From Acetobacteraceae bacterium (lineage in GTDB: Bacteria; Pseudomonadota; Alphaproteobacteria; Acetobacterales; Acetobacteraceae), in NCBI GenBank assembly GCA_003137135.1, contig PLFB01000129.1, forward strand, positions 43,707 to 84,406: DNA of 40,700 nucleotides, given 5' to 3'. This document shows positions 1-7,755 of this stretch, piece by piece. A model generated the notes under the pieces. The model was not told where the DNA came from. It searched no databases and saw nothing but the letters and a program-made list of their open reading frames with translations. Positions within the stretch are counted from its first letter, which is position 1, and each line of letters begins with the position of its first letter. A program made the translations under genes and the position numbers.

Positions 1-606
1 AATGCCGGCCAGGTCTGCGTCTCACCGACCCGGTTTTTTGTGCATGACCAGGTCTATGACGGCTTCGTCGATGAGTTTGCCGCGGGCGCCGCGGGCTTGA
101 AAATTGGCAGTGGTTTGGACGCGTCGATACAGATGGGACCGTTGGCAAACAAAAGGCGGCTGGATGCGATTGAAGGCTATGTGGCGGATGCGACGGCGCG
201 CGGGGCGAGGCTGGCCGCCGGCGGCCAGCGCGCCGCCAATGACGGTTTCCTTTACCCGATGACGGTGCTGGCCGAGGTGCCGCCGAATGCGCGCGCCATG
301 CTGGAAGAGCCATTTGGCCCGCTGGCGCTGATCTCGCGGATCAATAGCCTGGACGAGGCAATCGCGCGCGCCAATCAGGTCGAATTCGGCCTTGCCGCTT
401 ACGCGTTCACCGATTCCGCAAGCGTTGCGGCACAAATCTCCGACGAACTCGAATGCGGCAGCCTGTCAATCAACCATTACACCTCATCATTTCCCGATGT
501 CCCGTTCGGCGGGATCAAGGATAGCGGCTATGGGCGAGAAGGCGGCACGGAGGGGCTGAATGAGTATACGTTTTCGCGCAGCGTTACGCAGCAATGGCGG
601 TCTTAG
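1..606 (+). CDS. NAD(P)-dependent aldehyde dehydrogenase, C-terminal part (5' end outside window)
   Basis: The reading frame is open from base 1 to the TAG at 604-606, so only about the last 201 residues of a roughly 480-residue enzyme are visible. The catalytic cysteine is in GQVCVSP, the sixth visible residue. Other family landmarks are EEPFGPL, the cofactor/active-site region, and PFGGIKDSGYGREGG near the C-terminus. The FGPLA form and overall flow resemble the succinate-semialdehyde dehydrogenase (GabD-like) branch, but the substrate cannot be read from the sequence. It oxidises an aldehyde to an acid in the cytoplasm. It ends 3 bases from the end of the convergent SDR gene. The family call is safe; the substrate is unknown. 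Confidence 0.93.
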   Translation, partial: NAGQVCVSPTRFFVHDQVYDGFVDEFAAGAAGLKIGSGLDASIQMGPLANKRRLDAIEGYVADATARGARLAAGGQRAANDGFLYPMTVLAEVPPNARAMLEEPFGPLALISRINSLDEAIARANQVEFGLAAYAFTDSASVAAQISDELECGSLSINHYTSSFPDVPFGGIKDSGYGREGGTEGLNEYTFSRSVTQQWRS

Positions 607-609
607 GAG

Positions 610-1365
610 CTATACGAACCAGCGCCCGCCATTAACCAATATTGTCTGCCCGGTGATGAATCGGCCTTCCGCGCTGGCGAGCAATGCGACCATCGCGCCG
701 ACATCCTCGGCCTCGCCAACAAAACCCACGGGGATGGCGGCCATGGCTTTTTTGGCCTCTTCGCCCGCACTCTGGGCGAGCGCCCTGGTCATGATTGGAC
801 CGGGGCAGACGGCGTTGACGGTGACACCGTGCGGCGCGAATTCGCGAGAGATCGAGCGGCTGAAACCGATAATGCCGGCCTTCGCCGCAGCATAGTCATG
901 GCTGCCGACCGGGCCGATCAGCGCCGATTCCGAGGCCATGTTGATGATGCGGCCATGCCCGCGCGCCACCATGCCGGGCGCGATGAGCCTGGTGAAGCGC
1001 ATGGTCGTGAACAGATTAATTTCGATAACAAAACGCCAGACATCCTCGCTCGATTCCAGGAACGTGGCTTTGCGTTCCCGCGCCCCTTGGCCGACATTGT
1101 TCAACAAGATATCGATCGGGCCGAGCTCGGCTTCCGTCCGTTCCACGGATGCGGTGATCTGGGCGAGATCGGTGCAATCGGCTTCGACCGTCAGGACGCG
1201 GGCGCCGAGCATTTCCAGTTCGGCGCGGGTTTCCGCCAGGGCGACTACCTCGCGGTCGATCAGCGCGATGCTGGCCCCTTCCGCGGCGAAGCGCAGCGCG
1301 CAGCCTTTGCCGATGCCGTTCGCGCCCCCGGTGACCACGGCGATCCTGCCCTCAAGTCTTTTCAT
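610..1365 (-). CDS. SDR-family NAD(P)-dependent oxidoreductase
   Basis: A classical short-chain dehydrogenase/reductase of 251 residues. The Rossmann motif TGGANGIG is at residues 12-19 and the structural NNVG follows. The catalytic set is Ser in the INMASES segment, then Tyr and Lys in DYAAAKAG. The C-terminal FITGQTILVNGG is typical of the family. It probably interconverts a hydroxyl and a keto group on a small cyclic or acyl substrate. I start at the ATG at 1365; an in-frame TTG 12 bases upstream is also possible, and neither has a clear Shine-Dalgarno. It lies 66 bases downstream of the LysR gene on the same strand and may be co-transcribed with it. The substrate is not determinable. Confidence 0.9.
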   Translation of the reverse strand: MKRLEGRIAVVTGGANGIGKGCALRFAAEGASIALIDREVVALAETRAELEMLGARVLTVEADCTDLAQITASVERTEAELGPIDILLNNVGQGARERKATFLESSEDVWRFVIEINLFTTMRFTRLIAPGMVARGHGRIINMASESALIGPVGSHDYAAAKAGIIGFSRSISREFAPHGVTVNAVCPGPIMTRALAQSAGEEAKKAMAAIPVGFVGEAEDVGAMVALLASAEGRFITGQTILVNGGRWFV

Positions 1366-1431
1366 GAGATCAGGCAAGCAGCGTGGCCAGGCGCGCGCAA
1401 GTGAGTTTTCCGGGCGTTACATGAATTGACT

Positions 1432-2340
1432 TCATGCCGCCTCTGGCGGTGCGGAATCTTGCGCGAGTTTGAGGACATTTTGGACCAGCCGGCTGGGCTC
1501 GCCGGCGCGCCGCATCAGGGAAATCGTCGAGGTGATGGCGGTGTCGATATCCCTGTATACGACCTGCGGCAGCATAAAGCTGCTAACGCAGGCCGGCAGC
1601 ACGGACACGCCGAGACCCGAACCGACGAAGCTGACGGCGGTCTGCCAGCCGGGGACTTCCTGCTGGATCCGCGGCGAGAAGCCGGCAGCGCGGCACATGG
1701 CGATAATCTGGTCGCTATTGCGCGAGGTGCGGTCGCGCGGGAACAGGACGAAATTTTCCGCGGCCAGGTCTCGCAGTTTCAGCCGGCCTTTACCCTTGGC
1801 ATAGCGGTGGCCGGAAGGCAGCACCGCGACATAGGGTTCCTTGGCGAGCGGCAGGAATGCGAATTTTGGGTCCGCAATCAATTCGCGCGCGATGGCGGCG
1901 TCGATCCGCTCCGATTCCAGCGCCTCGGACAGCGCGTCGGGCAAAAGCTCAAACAAATTGACATGAATGCCCGGCAGCCGCGCGCGCAGCCGGCCCAGAA
2001 TCACCGGCAGGATCTGAATGGCGGTGGTGGCGGTAAAGCCGAGGTTCAGCACGCCGGCCTCTCCCTTACCGGCCTGCCGCGTTTTGGCCAGGCCCAGCGC
2101 CGCGTCATCGAGCAGCCTGCGCGCCAGCGCCAGCAGGGTAGCACCGGAATCGGTCAGCCGCACGGCCCGCGTGTCGCGATCAAGCAATGTGTGGCCGATA
2201 AAGGTTTCCAGTCGCTTGATCTGCTGGCTGAGCGGCGGCTGAGACGTGCCCAGGCGCAAGGCGGCCCGGCCGAAATGCAGTTCCTCGGCCACCACGGCGA
2301 AGGCGTAAAGCTGGCGGAGTTCAAGTTGCGGCCGGTCCAT
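1432..2340 (-). CDS. LysR-family transcriptional regulator
   Basis: 302 residues, the usual LysR length. The N-terminal winged helix-turn-helix runs from about residue 5 to 64 (LELRQLYAFAVVAEELHFGR, then SQPPLSQQIKRLE), followed by an effector-binding domain. The open frame continues far upstream through the neighbouring gene, but the HTH alignment places the start at the ATG at 2340. The HTH resembles the BenM/CatM branch that controls catabolic operons. It is divergent from the phytanoyl-CoA dioxygenase-like gene across 93 bases, the usual LysR arrangement with a target gene, and it lies upstream of an SDR on its own strand. The inferred role is control of the divergent gene, of itself, and perhaps of nearby operons in response to a pathway compound. 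Confidence 0.93.
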   Translation of the reverse strand: MDRPQLELRQLYAFAVVAEELHFGRAALRLGTSQPPLSQQIKRLETFIGHTLLDRDTRAVRLTDSGATLLALARRLLDDAALGLAKTRQAGKGEAGVLNLGFTATTAIQILPVILGRLRARLPGIHVNLFELLPDALSEALESERIDAAIARELIADPKFAFLPLAKEPYVAVLPSGHRYAKGKGRLKLRDLAAENFVLFPRDRTSRNSDQIIAMCRAAGFSPRIQQEVPGWQTAVSFVGSGLGVSVLPACVSSFMLPQVVYRDIDTAITSTISLMRRAGEPSRLVQNVLKLAQDSAPPEAA

Positions 2341-2433
2341 ATATATCTTTGATGATATGAATATCGGTAGAATATATATTGGACGGTCAAAAGTCCATCG
2401 GATACAGGGATGACAATAACTCAGGAGGAAAAA
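2341..2433. promoter_or_regulatory. Divergent LysR/dioxygenase promoter region with ATATC repeats
   Basis: This AT-rich 93-base region stands out in a GC-rich window. It holds ATATC at 2343-2347, GATAT at 2354-2358 and ATATC at 2361-2365, forming overlapping inverted repeats with spacings of 6 and 2 bases. A palindromic AATATATATT follows at 2371-2380. A LysR regulator divergent from its target normally binds here, so these repeats are candidate half-sites. A strong ribosome-binding site, GGAGG at 2424-2428, sits 5 bases before the ATG at 2434. Binding is inferred, not shown. Confidence 0.5.
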
Positions 2434-3360
2434 ATGCTGTTGGAAGATACCAGGATGCTGTCGCCCCAACCACGCGACGTGATGAGCGAGGCGGAAGTCG
2501 CGCATTTCAATGAAGCCGGCTTTGTCGTGCCGAAAGTCGGTCTGCCGGCGCAGGACGCGGCCTATATGCGCGCGACCGTGGAGCGCGTCTTTGCCGATAA
2601 TCCCGGCTGGGCCGGTATCATGCGCCAGCCCCATGTGCCGATCCGCCCCGGCCAGCTTGAAGGCGTTGTGGGCGGCGAGGATATTTTCAAAATTGCCGTG
2701 CACCCGGTGATCATCGCCGCCGCGCGCCGGCTGATCGGTGAAAACCTGATCCTTTGGGGCGGCGAGATTTTTGCCAAGCCCGGCGGCATCGGCATGCGCA
2801 CGCCCTGGCACCAGGATTGCTACAACCCGGCGATCAAGGCCGGTCCGGGCCGGCCATTCCCCCGCAGCGTCATGCTCTGGATCGCGGTGGATGATGTCGG
2901 CCTGGATAATGGCTGCCTGCGCTTCATCCCCGGCAGCGGCAAGAACGGCAAGCTGAACTATATCCAGCGCGAGAAGAGCAGCGATCTGCTGAATTTCGAG
3001 GTTGATGGGCTGACCATCAACGAGGAGGACGCGGTCAACGGCGTGCTGCCCTCCGGCCAGTATTCGTGCCATGATTTGTTCGTCGTGCACGGCGCCAATG
3101 CCAACACATCGGGCCGCCGCCGCGCCGGTCTGACATTCCATTACATGGCCGCCGAGGATGCGTATGACCGCAGTTTTGGCGCGGCGAAGGGTTCCTCCGG
3201 CGACCGCAAGCCGGCGCCGCTGGCGGACCGGCCGATCTGGCTGGTCCTGGGCGAGAACAAAAACCCGGTGAATGATTTTGTCACCGGGCACCAGAATCTG
3301 GAGGATCTGGACGAGTTGGCGGAAGCAACCAGGCGCCGGCTGACGCCGCTATTTGGTTAA
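2434..3360 (+). CDS. Phytanoyl-CoA dioxygenase (PhyH) family Fe(II)/2-oxoglutarate oxygenase
   Basis: 308 residues from the ATG at 2434, preceded by GGAGG at 5 bases. An in-frame ATG eight codons upstream lacks such a site. The iron facial triad can be placed: His126 and Asp128 in TPWHQDCY, and the distal His219 in FVVHGANANTSGRRR. The Arg residues just after it are well placed to bind 2-oxoglutarate. The family hydroxylates lipids, CoA esters and small metabolites using oxygen and 2-oxoglutarate. The gene is divergent from the LysR regulator and likely under its control. Its stop overlaps the stop of the convergent MFS gene (TTAA at 3357-3360). The substrate is unknown; hydroxylation of a branched or cyclic pathway intermediate is a guess. 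Confidence 0.88.
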   Translation: MLLEDTRMLSPQPRDVMSEAEVAHFNEAGFVVPKVGLPAQDAAYMRATVERVFADNPGWAGIMRQPHVPIRPGQLEGVVGGEDIFKIAVHPVIIAAARRLIGENLILWGGEIFAKPGGIGMRTPWHQDCYNPAIKAGPGRPFPRSVMLWIAVDDVGLDNGCLRFIPGSGKNGKLNYIQREKSSDLLNFEVDGLTINEEDAVNGVLPSGQYSCHDLFVVHGANANTSGRRRAGLTFHYMAAEDAYDRSFGAAKGSSGDRKPAPLADRPIWLVLGENKNPVNDFVTGHQNLEDLDELAEATRRRLTPLFG

Positions 3361-4739
3361 GTCGCTTTCGTGCCGCCGCGGGTTGCACTGACCGCGGCGC
3401 CGATGACGGCGATGGCGGCGGCGGCGTCCAGGGACAGGCTGGCGCCGCCGCTTGGCGCGAAGCCAAGCAAAAAGGCGACAAATGCGGCGCCGATGGCCTG
3501 GCCGAGCACCCGGGCCGTCGCCCCCACCGTGCTGGCGCCGCCGCTGCGTGGTTTTGGCACTGATCCGATCTGGGTGGCCGAATTCGGCGGTAGAAACAGG
3601 CCGTAGCCGAACCCGCAAAGCAGCATCCGCCAGATGATGTTCCACACCGCGGCGCCCGCCGGCAACGCCGCCAGCGCCACAAGCCCCGCGGCCAGGAGCA
3701 ACAGACCGGCGCTGGCAAGTTTTTCGGGCGCCGCGCGCCGCGCCAGCCGGCCGGCAAACGGCCCCATGATGCCAACCATGACGGGCCATGGCGTGATCAG
3801 CAGCCCGATGGCGGTCTGGTTACGGCCGATCTCATGGAACAGAAACGGGATCGCCACATAGGCCATCAGCTGCGCCATAGAGGACAGAAAGGTGGTGCTG
3901 ACCGAGAGGGTGAACAGCCGGATCCTGAACAGATCGACCGGCAATAACGGCGCGGCACGTTTGCCCTGCCGACGGACCAGAAGGACGCCAAGGCAGAAGC
4001 TGAGCGCAACTTCGCCGGCCGCGATGGCGGTACCCTGGCCGTGGCCGGCGGCGTCAATCCCCAGAGCCAGCAGGCCGAAAACGGCGGCGCTGAGGGCGGC
4101 GCTTGCACCATCGAACGGATTCTTGCTCCGCGGAAACGCCGGCAGAACACGGCTGGCAATGATGAGGGTAAACCCGCCGATCGGCACATTCACCGCGAAC
4201 AGCCAGGGCCAGCTGGCGACCGAGAGAATGCCGGAAGCGACGGTGGGCCCGGCGGCAAGCGCAATGGCCACCACCAGCGTATTGCGGCCAATGCCCGTTG
4301 TCAGGTCCCGGCTTGGGTAAATACCCCGCAGCATGGCGTTGGTGACCCCGAGAATGCCGGCGCCCCCAATGCCCTGCGCGAAGCGCGCAAGGGCGAGCAT
4401 GGCAAGGCTGTGCGACAGCGCGCAGGCCAGCGAGGCGGCGGTAAAAATGATCAGGCAAACCCGAAAAACCCGATCATGACCATGGATGTCCCCCAGCGCG
4501 CCGAGCACCAGAAGCGACATGCAGACCGAGAGCTGATAGGCGTTGACGATCCAGATCGAGCCGGCAGGGGAGATGTGGAGCACCGTCACGAAGGTCGGCA
4601 GCGCGACATTGGCGATCGTGCCGTCCATCACGCTCATCACGATGGCAAGCCCGATCGCCAGATGCGCCCAGTAACGGCGTGGCGCGGCGAGACCGTCGGT
4701 GAAGCTGTCCGGCGGGGCCAAAGCCGGGGCTGCCGTCAT
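3357..4739 (-). CDS. MFS transporter, DHA2 (EmrB/QacA)-like, probable exporter
   Basis: 460 residues, strongly hydrophobic, consistent with the 14-helix DHA2 group. TM1 carries the DHA2 signature in VMDGTIANVALP, the loop motif is GALGDIHGHDRVF, and a motif-C-like segment AIALAAGPTVASGI follows. The open frame extends upstream into the SDR gene, but the ATG at 4739 gives a normal N-terminus and lies 8 bases after the SDR stop. It is the last gene of the P450-SDR-SDR-MFS operon. DHA2 proteins usually export hydrophobic or toxic compounds by proton antiport, so it may extrude a pathway substrate or intermediate; uptake cannot be excluded. Its stop codon shares TTAA with the convergent dioxygenase gene. 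Confidence 0.9.
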   Translation of the reverse strand: MTAAPALAPPDSFTDGLAAPRRYWAHLAIGLAIVMSVMDGTIANVALPTFVTVLHISPAGSIWIVNAYQLSVCMSLLVLGALGDIHGHDRVFRVCLIIFTAASLACALSHSLAMLALARFAQGIGGAGILGVTNAMLRGIYPSRDLTTGIGRNTLVVAIALAAGPTVASGILSVASWPWLFAVNVPIGGFTLIIASRVLPAFPRSKNPFDGASAALSAAVFGLLALGIDAAGHGQGTAIAAGEVALSFCLGVLLVRRQGKRAAPLLPVDLFRIRLFTLSVSTTFLSSMAQLMAYVAIPFLFHEIGRNQTAIGLLITPWPVMVGIMGPFAGRLARRAAPEKLASAGLLLLAAGLVALAALPAGAAVWNIIWRMLLCGFGYGLFLPPNSATQIGSVPKPRSGGASTVGATARVLGQAIGAAFVAFLLGFAPSGGASLSLDAAAAIAVIGAAVSATRGGTKAT

Positions 4740-4747
4740 TCCGGCGG

Positions 4748-5485
4748 TCAACTGGCCAGGATCCCACCGTCGACGACGAGCGGGTGGCCGGTGATGAACC
4801 TGGCCTGATCGGAGCACAGCCACAGCACGGCGGCGGCGATGTCTTCGGCGGCGGCAACCGGGCCGGTCGTACCCGGCGGCGGCGCCACAACGCCGGCGGT
4901 GGCGCGGGCCAGCATGGGCGTATCCACCGCGCCGGGACAGATCGCGTTGATCCGGATATTTTCTCCGGCATAGCGCGTCGCGGCGGCCTTGGTCATGCCG
5001 ATGACGGCGTGCTTGCTGGCGGTGTAGGCGAACGCGCCAACGCCGGTAAGGCCGGCGATGGAGCCCATGTTGACGATCGCGCCGCCGCGGCGCCGCATTT
5101 CCGGGATCTGGTATTTCATGCCGAGCCACACGCCTTTGGCATTGACCGCCATCACGCGGTCGTACCGCGCCTCGTCGAAATCATCCTGGCCGGGCCGGCC
5201 GCCGCTGATGCCGGCATTGTTGAAGGCAATGTCGAGCCGGCCATAGGCGCCAACCGTGCGCGCCACCGCCGCGGCGGCGTCCTCGGCAAGGCTGGTATCG
5301 GCGCGAATCGCCAGGCTGGTGCCGCCCGATTGCGTAATGATCGCGGCGGTTTCCTCGGCGGCCTCCCGCGCAATATCCGCCAGCGTGACGAGCGCGCCCG
5401 CCGCCGCGAAGGCGCAGGCGGTCGCGCGGCCGATCCCGCTGCCCGCCCCGGTCACCAGCGCGACCTTGCCGGCGAAAAACGCCAT
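4748..5485 (-). CDS. SDR-family oxidoreductase (glucose 1-dehydrogenase/FabG-like)
   Basis: 245 residues. The cofactor motif TGAGSGIG is near residues 12-19 and NNAG near residue 90. The catalytic set is Ser in NMGSIAG and Tyr-x3-Lys in AYTASKHAV. The C-terminus is FITGHPLVVDGG. It likely oxidises a secondary alcohol to a ketone with NAD(P). It starts 6 bases after the preceding SDR stop and 8 bases before the MFS start, so it is tightly packed in the minus-strand P450 operon. The natural reading is that it acts on the P450 product, but two SDRs sit in this operon and their order of action cannot be told from sequence. Confidence 0.9.
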   Translation of the reverse strand: MAFFAGKVALVTGAGSGIGRATACAFAAAGALVTLADIAREAAEETAAIITQSGGTSLAIRADTSLAEDAAAAVARTVGAYGRLDIAFNNAGISGGRPGQDDFDEARYDRVMAVNAKGVWLGMKYQIPEMRRRGGAIVNMGSIAGLTGVGAFAYTASKHAVIGMTKAAATRYAGENIRINAICPGAVDTPMLARATAGVVAPPPGTTGPVAAAEDIAAAVLWLCSDQARFITGHPLVVDGGILAS

Positions 5486-5491
5486 CAGGCT

Positions 5492-6262
5492 TCAAATATG
5501 GATGGCATAGCCGCCATCAACCGTGATCGACGCGCCGGTGATGAAGTTGGCGGCGCGGCTGGCGAGAAATACGGCGGCGCCGGCCACATCCTCTGGCTGG
5601 CCAATGCGGCCGGCCGGCGTCCGCGCCCGTTTTGCATCAAAAGCGCCCGGCCGTTCCGCCTCGGCGCCCCGGGTCATATCCGATTCGATATAGCCCGGCA
5701 GGAGGGCGTTGACCTGGATGTTGTCGGCACCCCAGCTGACGGCGAGGGACCGGGTAAGCTGCAGGATGCCGCCCTTGCTGCACGCATAGGCAGCCCCGGC
5801 AGCGGTGCCGAAAAGCGCGGCGAGCGAGCCCATATTGATGATCTTCCCGCCATTCTGCCGCCGCATCGCCGGGTAGGCGGCCTGGGCGCATAGAAACGCG
5901 CCGGTGAGGTTGATGTCCAGCACCGCCTGCCAATCGGCCAGCGCCGTATCCTCCGCGCGGCTCGCGCGCATGATACCGGCATTATTGACGAGAATATCCA
6001 GCCTGCCGAACCGCGTCTCCGCGCCGCGGACCATCGCCTGGCAGGACTCCGGGCTGGTGACGTCGGTGGCGATGAACGCGGCGCGCGGACCAAGGCTGGC
6101 GGCCATCCGCTCCCCGGCATCGGCATCGCGCGCGGCGATGACGATCGCAGCACCGGCTTTGCCCAGCGCTTCGGCGATGGCAAAGCCAATGCCGCGATTG
6201 CCGCCGGTGACGATGGCGACGCGGCCGGCCAGGCTGAAAGCCTCCAGCCCTTCAGTCGACAC
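5492..6262 (-). CDS. SDR-family oxidoreductase translationally coupled to P450
   Basis: 256 residues when started at GTG 6262. The frame runs further upstream, but the family N-terminus (SLAGRVAIVTGGNRGIG) fits a start near there, and this GTG overlaps the P450 stop by 11 bases, as expected for coupled genes. No clear Shine-Dalgarno is visible, so the exact start is uncertain. Motifs are TGGNRGIG, NNAGIM, Ser in NMGSLAA and Tyr-Lys in AYACSKGGI, with FITGASITVDGG at the end. It likely dehydrogenates the alcohol made by the adjoining P450. The same P450-then-SDR order recurs at 26.5-28.5 kb. Confidence 0.88.
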   Translation of the reverse strand: MSTEGLEAFSLAGRVAIVTGGNRGIGFAIAEALGKAGAAIVIAARDADAGERMAASLGPRAAFIATDVTSPESCQAMVRGAETRFGRLDILVNNAGIMRASRAEDTALADWQAVLDINLTGAFLCAQAAYPAMRRQNGGKIINMGSLAALFGTAAGAAYACSKGGILQLTRSLAVSWGADNIQVNALLPGYIESDMTRGAEAERPGAFDAKRARTPAGRIGQPEDVAGAAVFLASRAANFITGASITVDGGYAIHI

Positions 6263-7499
6263 GCAGGGGGACCGCTTTCGGGGCGCGCTCTTTCGGGCCG
6301 CCAACGACTTCGGGCCGGAAATCCGGGTCACTCAGCCGCAGGTGCTGGAATCGGGAGATCACGGCGCCCACCGCGATGCGCGCCGATAGTTTCGCCAGGG
6401 TGGACCCAATGCATCGATGCACGCCGGCGCCGAAGGACAGATTTTCGCGCGGCTGGGTGCGGCGAAGGTCGAAACGGCAAGGGTCCTCGTAAACCCGCGG
6501 GTCATAATTGGACGCGCCTTCCACCATGATGACCGGCATGCCCTCCTTCAGCTCCAGCCCCGCGAAATTGAAATTTTTGGTGGCATAGCGCAGCGCCGTC
6601 CAGCCCACCGGGTCGGTGCGCAGGGATTCCGCGAGCGCGCCGTTCAGCCCGGCGGCATCTGCTCGCGCCAGCGCCAGCTGCTCCGGGTCTCGGCAAAGCC
6701 GCCACAGCGTCCAGGCGATGTAGGTGACGATGGAGCTGAATCCGCCGGCATAGAGAATTATGAAGGTGGCGTAGAGTTCCGGCGTGGTGATTTTCCCGGC
6801 ATCGTCATGGGCGCCGATGATGTGACTTACCAGATCATCCTGCGGCTGGGCGCGCCGCGCCGCAATCAACGAATCGCAATAGGCCTGGCCCGCGTTCCAG
6901 ACCTTCAGAAATTCCTCAGGCGCGGGGGAGCCGGGCGGCAGGCGCGCATAGGCCGAAAGGCCATCGGAAATGCCGGTGAAGACCTGCCAATCTTGCTCGG
7001 GCAGGCCGAGCAATAGCCCGAGCAGCGTATGCGCCGAAACCCGCCGGCCAAAATCCGCCACCGCGTCAAAAGCGCCGGCCGCGGCAATCTCGTCCAGCAG
7101 GGTTCCCACATAGGCTTTGATGCCCGCTTCCACCGCCGCCAGGCGGCGCGGGGAAAATGCCGGCGCCAGCAGCATCCGCAGCCGCGTATGCGCCGGCGGG
7201 TCGTTATCCGTCACGACCGGCAGGCCTTGCCAATAATAGTATTTTTCCGTTCCCGGCCAAGGGCGCTTCACATTGCTGAACCGCTCATGATCCTCAAAGG
7301 CGATTTTCGCGTCTTCGTAGCGCGTCACGACCGCTTGCGGCGCGCCGCCCACCTCGACAAAAAACGGTGGCGTTGTGGCCCATTCCATCCAGATCGCGCC
7401 GGGGTCGTATTTAACGGCGCTGCTCCACAGATCGATGGTCTTGAGCTTGGAACGGTCGAAGACGAGCCGGGTATCCTGTTCCAGAAGAATATCGTCCAA
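6252..7499 (-). CDS. Cytochrome P450, bacterial class I type, with atypical I-helix
   Basis: 415 residues. The heme-ligand loop is LSFGAGVHRCIG with Cys363; the K-helix ExxR is ESLR. The I-helix reads YAGGFSSIV, with Phe254 and Ser255 where most P450s have an acidic residue and Thr, so the acid-alcohol pair used in oxygen activation is missing. The start is a TTG at 7499, chosen because GGAGG lies 5 bases before it and no nearby ATG fits the N-terminus. It is first in an operon with two SDRs and an MFS transporter. The putidaredoxin-like ferredoxin at 9.9-10.3 kb is a plausible electron donor. It is clearly paralogous to the P450 at 27279-28502. It probably hydroxylates a cyclic lipophilic substrate, but the chemistry may be unusual. 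Confidence 0.93.
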   Translation of the reverse strand: MDDILLEQDTRLVFDRSKLKTIDLWSSAVKYDPGAIWMEWATTPPFFVEVGGAPQAVVTRYEDAKIAFEDHERFSNVKRPWPGTEKYYYWQGLPVVTDNDPPAHTRLRMLLAPAFSPRRLAAVEAGIKAYVGTLLDEIAAAGAFDAVADFGRRVSAHTLLGLLLGLPEQDWQVFTGISDGLSAYARLPPGSPAPEEFLKVWNAGQAYCDSLIAARRAQPQDDLVSHIIGAHDDAGKITTPELYATFIILYAGGFSSIVTYIAWTLWRLCRDPEQLALARADAAGLNGALAESLRTDPVGWTALRYATKNFNFAGLELKEGMPVIMVEGASNYDPRVYEDPCRFDLRRTQPRENLSFGAGVHRCIGSTLAKLSARIAVGAVISRFQHLRLSDPDFRPEVVGGPKERAPKAVPLRVD

Positions 7500-7755
7500 C
7501 GCAGCCTCCGGGATGTTCCTTGGCGGGCGCGACCCGCGGGCAGAACGCTCGTTTTGCGCAGGTTAACCTTTTCCCTGGTGGCGTCACGCGAATAAGCGTC
7601 ATCGCGGCATGACCAAAAATGGCTGGTCCGGCAGCTCTTCCACCGGTATCAAAAATTCGCAACGCCGTTTGCCAGATGTTTGACAGGCTCCCCAAACGTG
7701 TCCGCAGAGACAGGCAAACGCGCTTTGCAAAGCCGGCCGGCTGGGGAGACGCGAT
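7500..7755. promoter_or_regulatory. Divergent P450 / flavin monooxygenase intergenic region
   Basis: This 256-base region separates two divergent operons. Visible elements are ribosome-binding sites at both ends (GGAGG read on the minus strand at 7505-7509, and GGGGAG at 7743-7748), each serving a TTG start. There is also a GGTTAACC palindrome at 7561-7568 and a TTGACA at 7680-7685 without a convincing -10 box at the right distance. No regulator gene is adjacent, so control by a regulator encoded elsewhere is implied. Confidence 0.35.

Noticed and set aside
1432-3291. A 619-codon open frame on the minus strand
   Set aside because: Only the part from 2340 down is a LysR protein; the upstream part is antisense to the dioxygenase gene and has no domain signal.
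3357-5129. A 590-codon open frame on the minus strand
   Set aside because: The first 130 codons overlap the SDR gene in another frame and are rich in Arg and Gly; the MFS protein starts cleanly at 4739.
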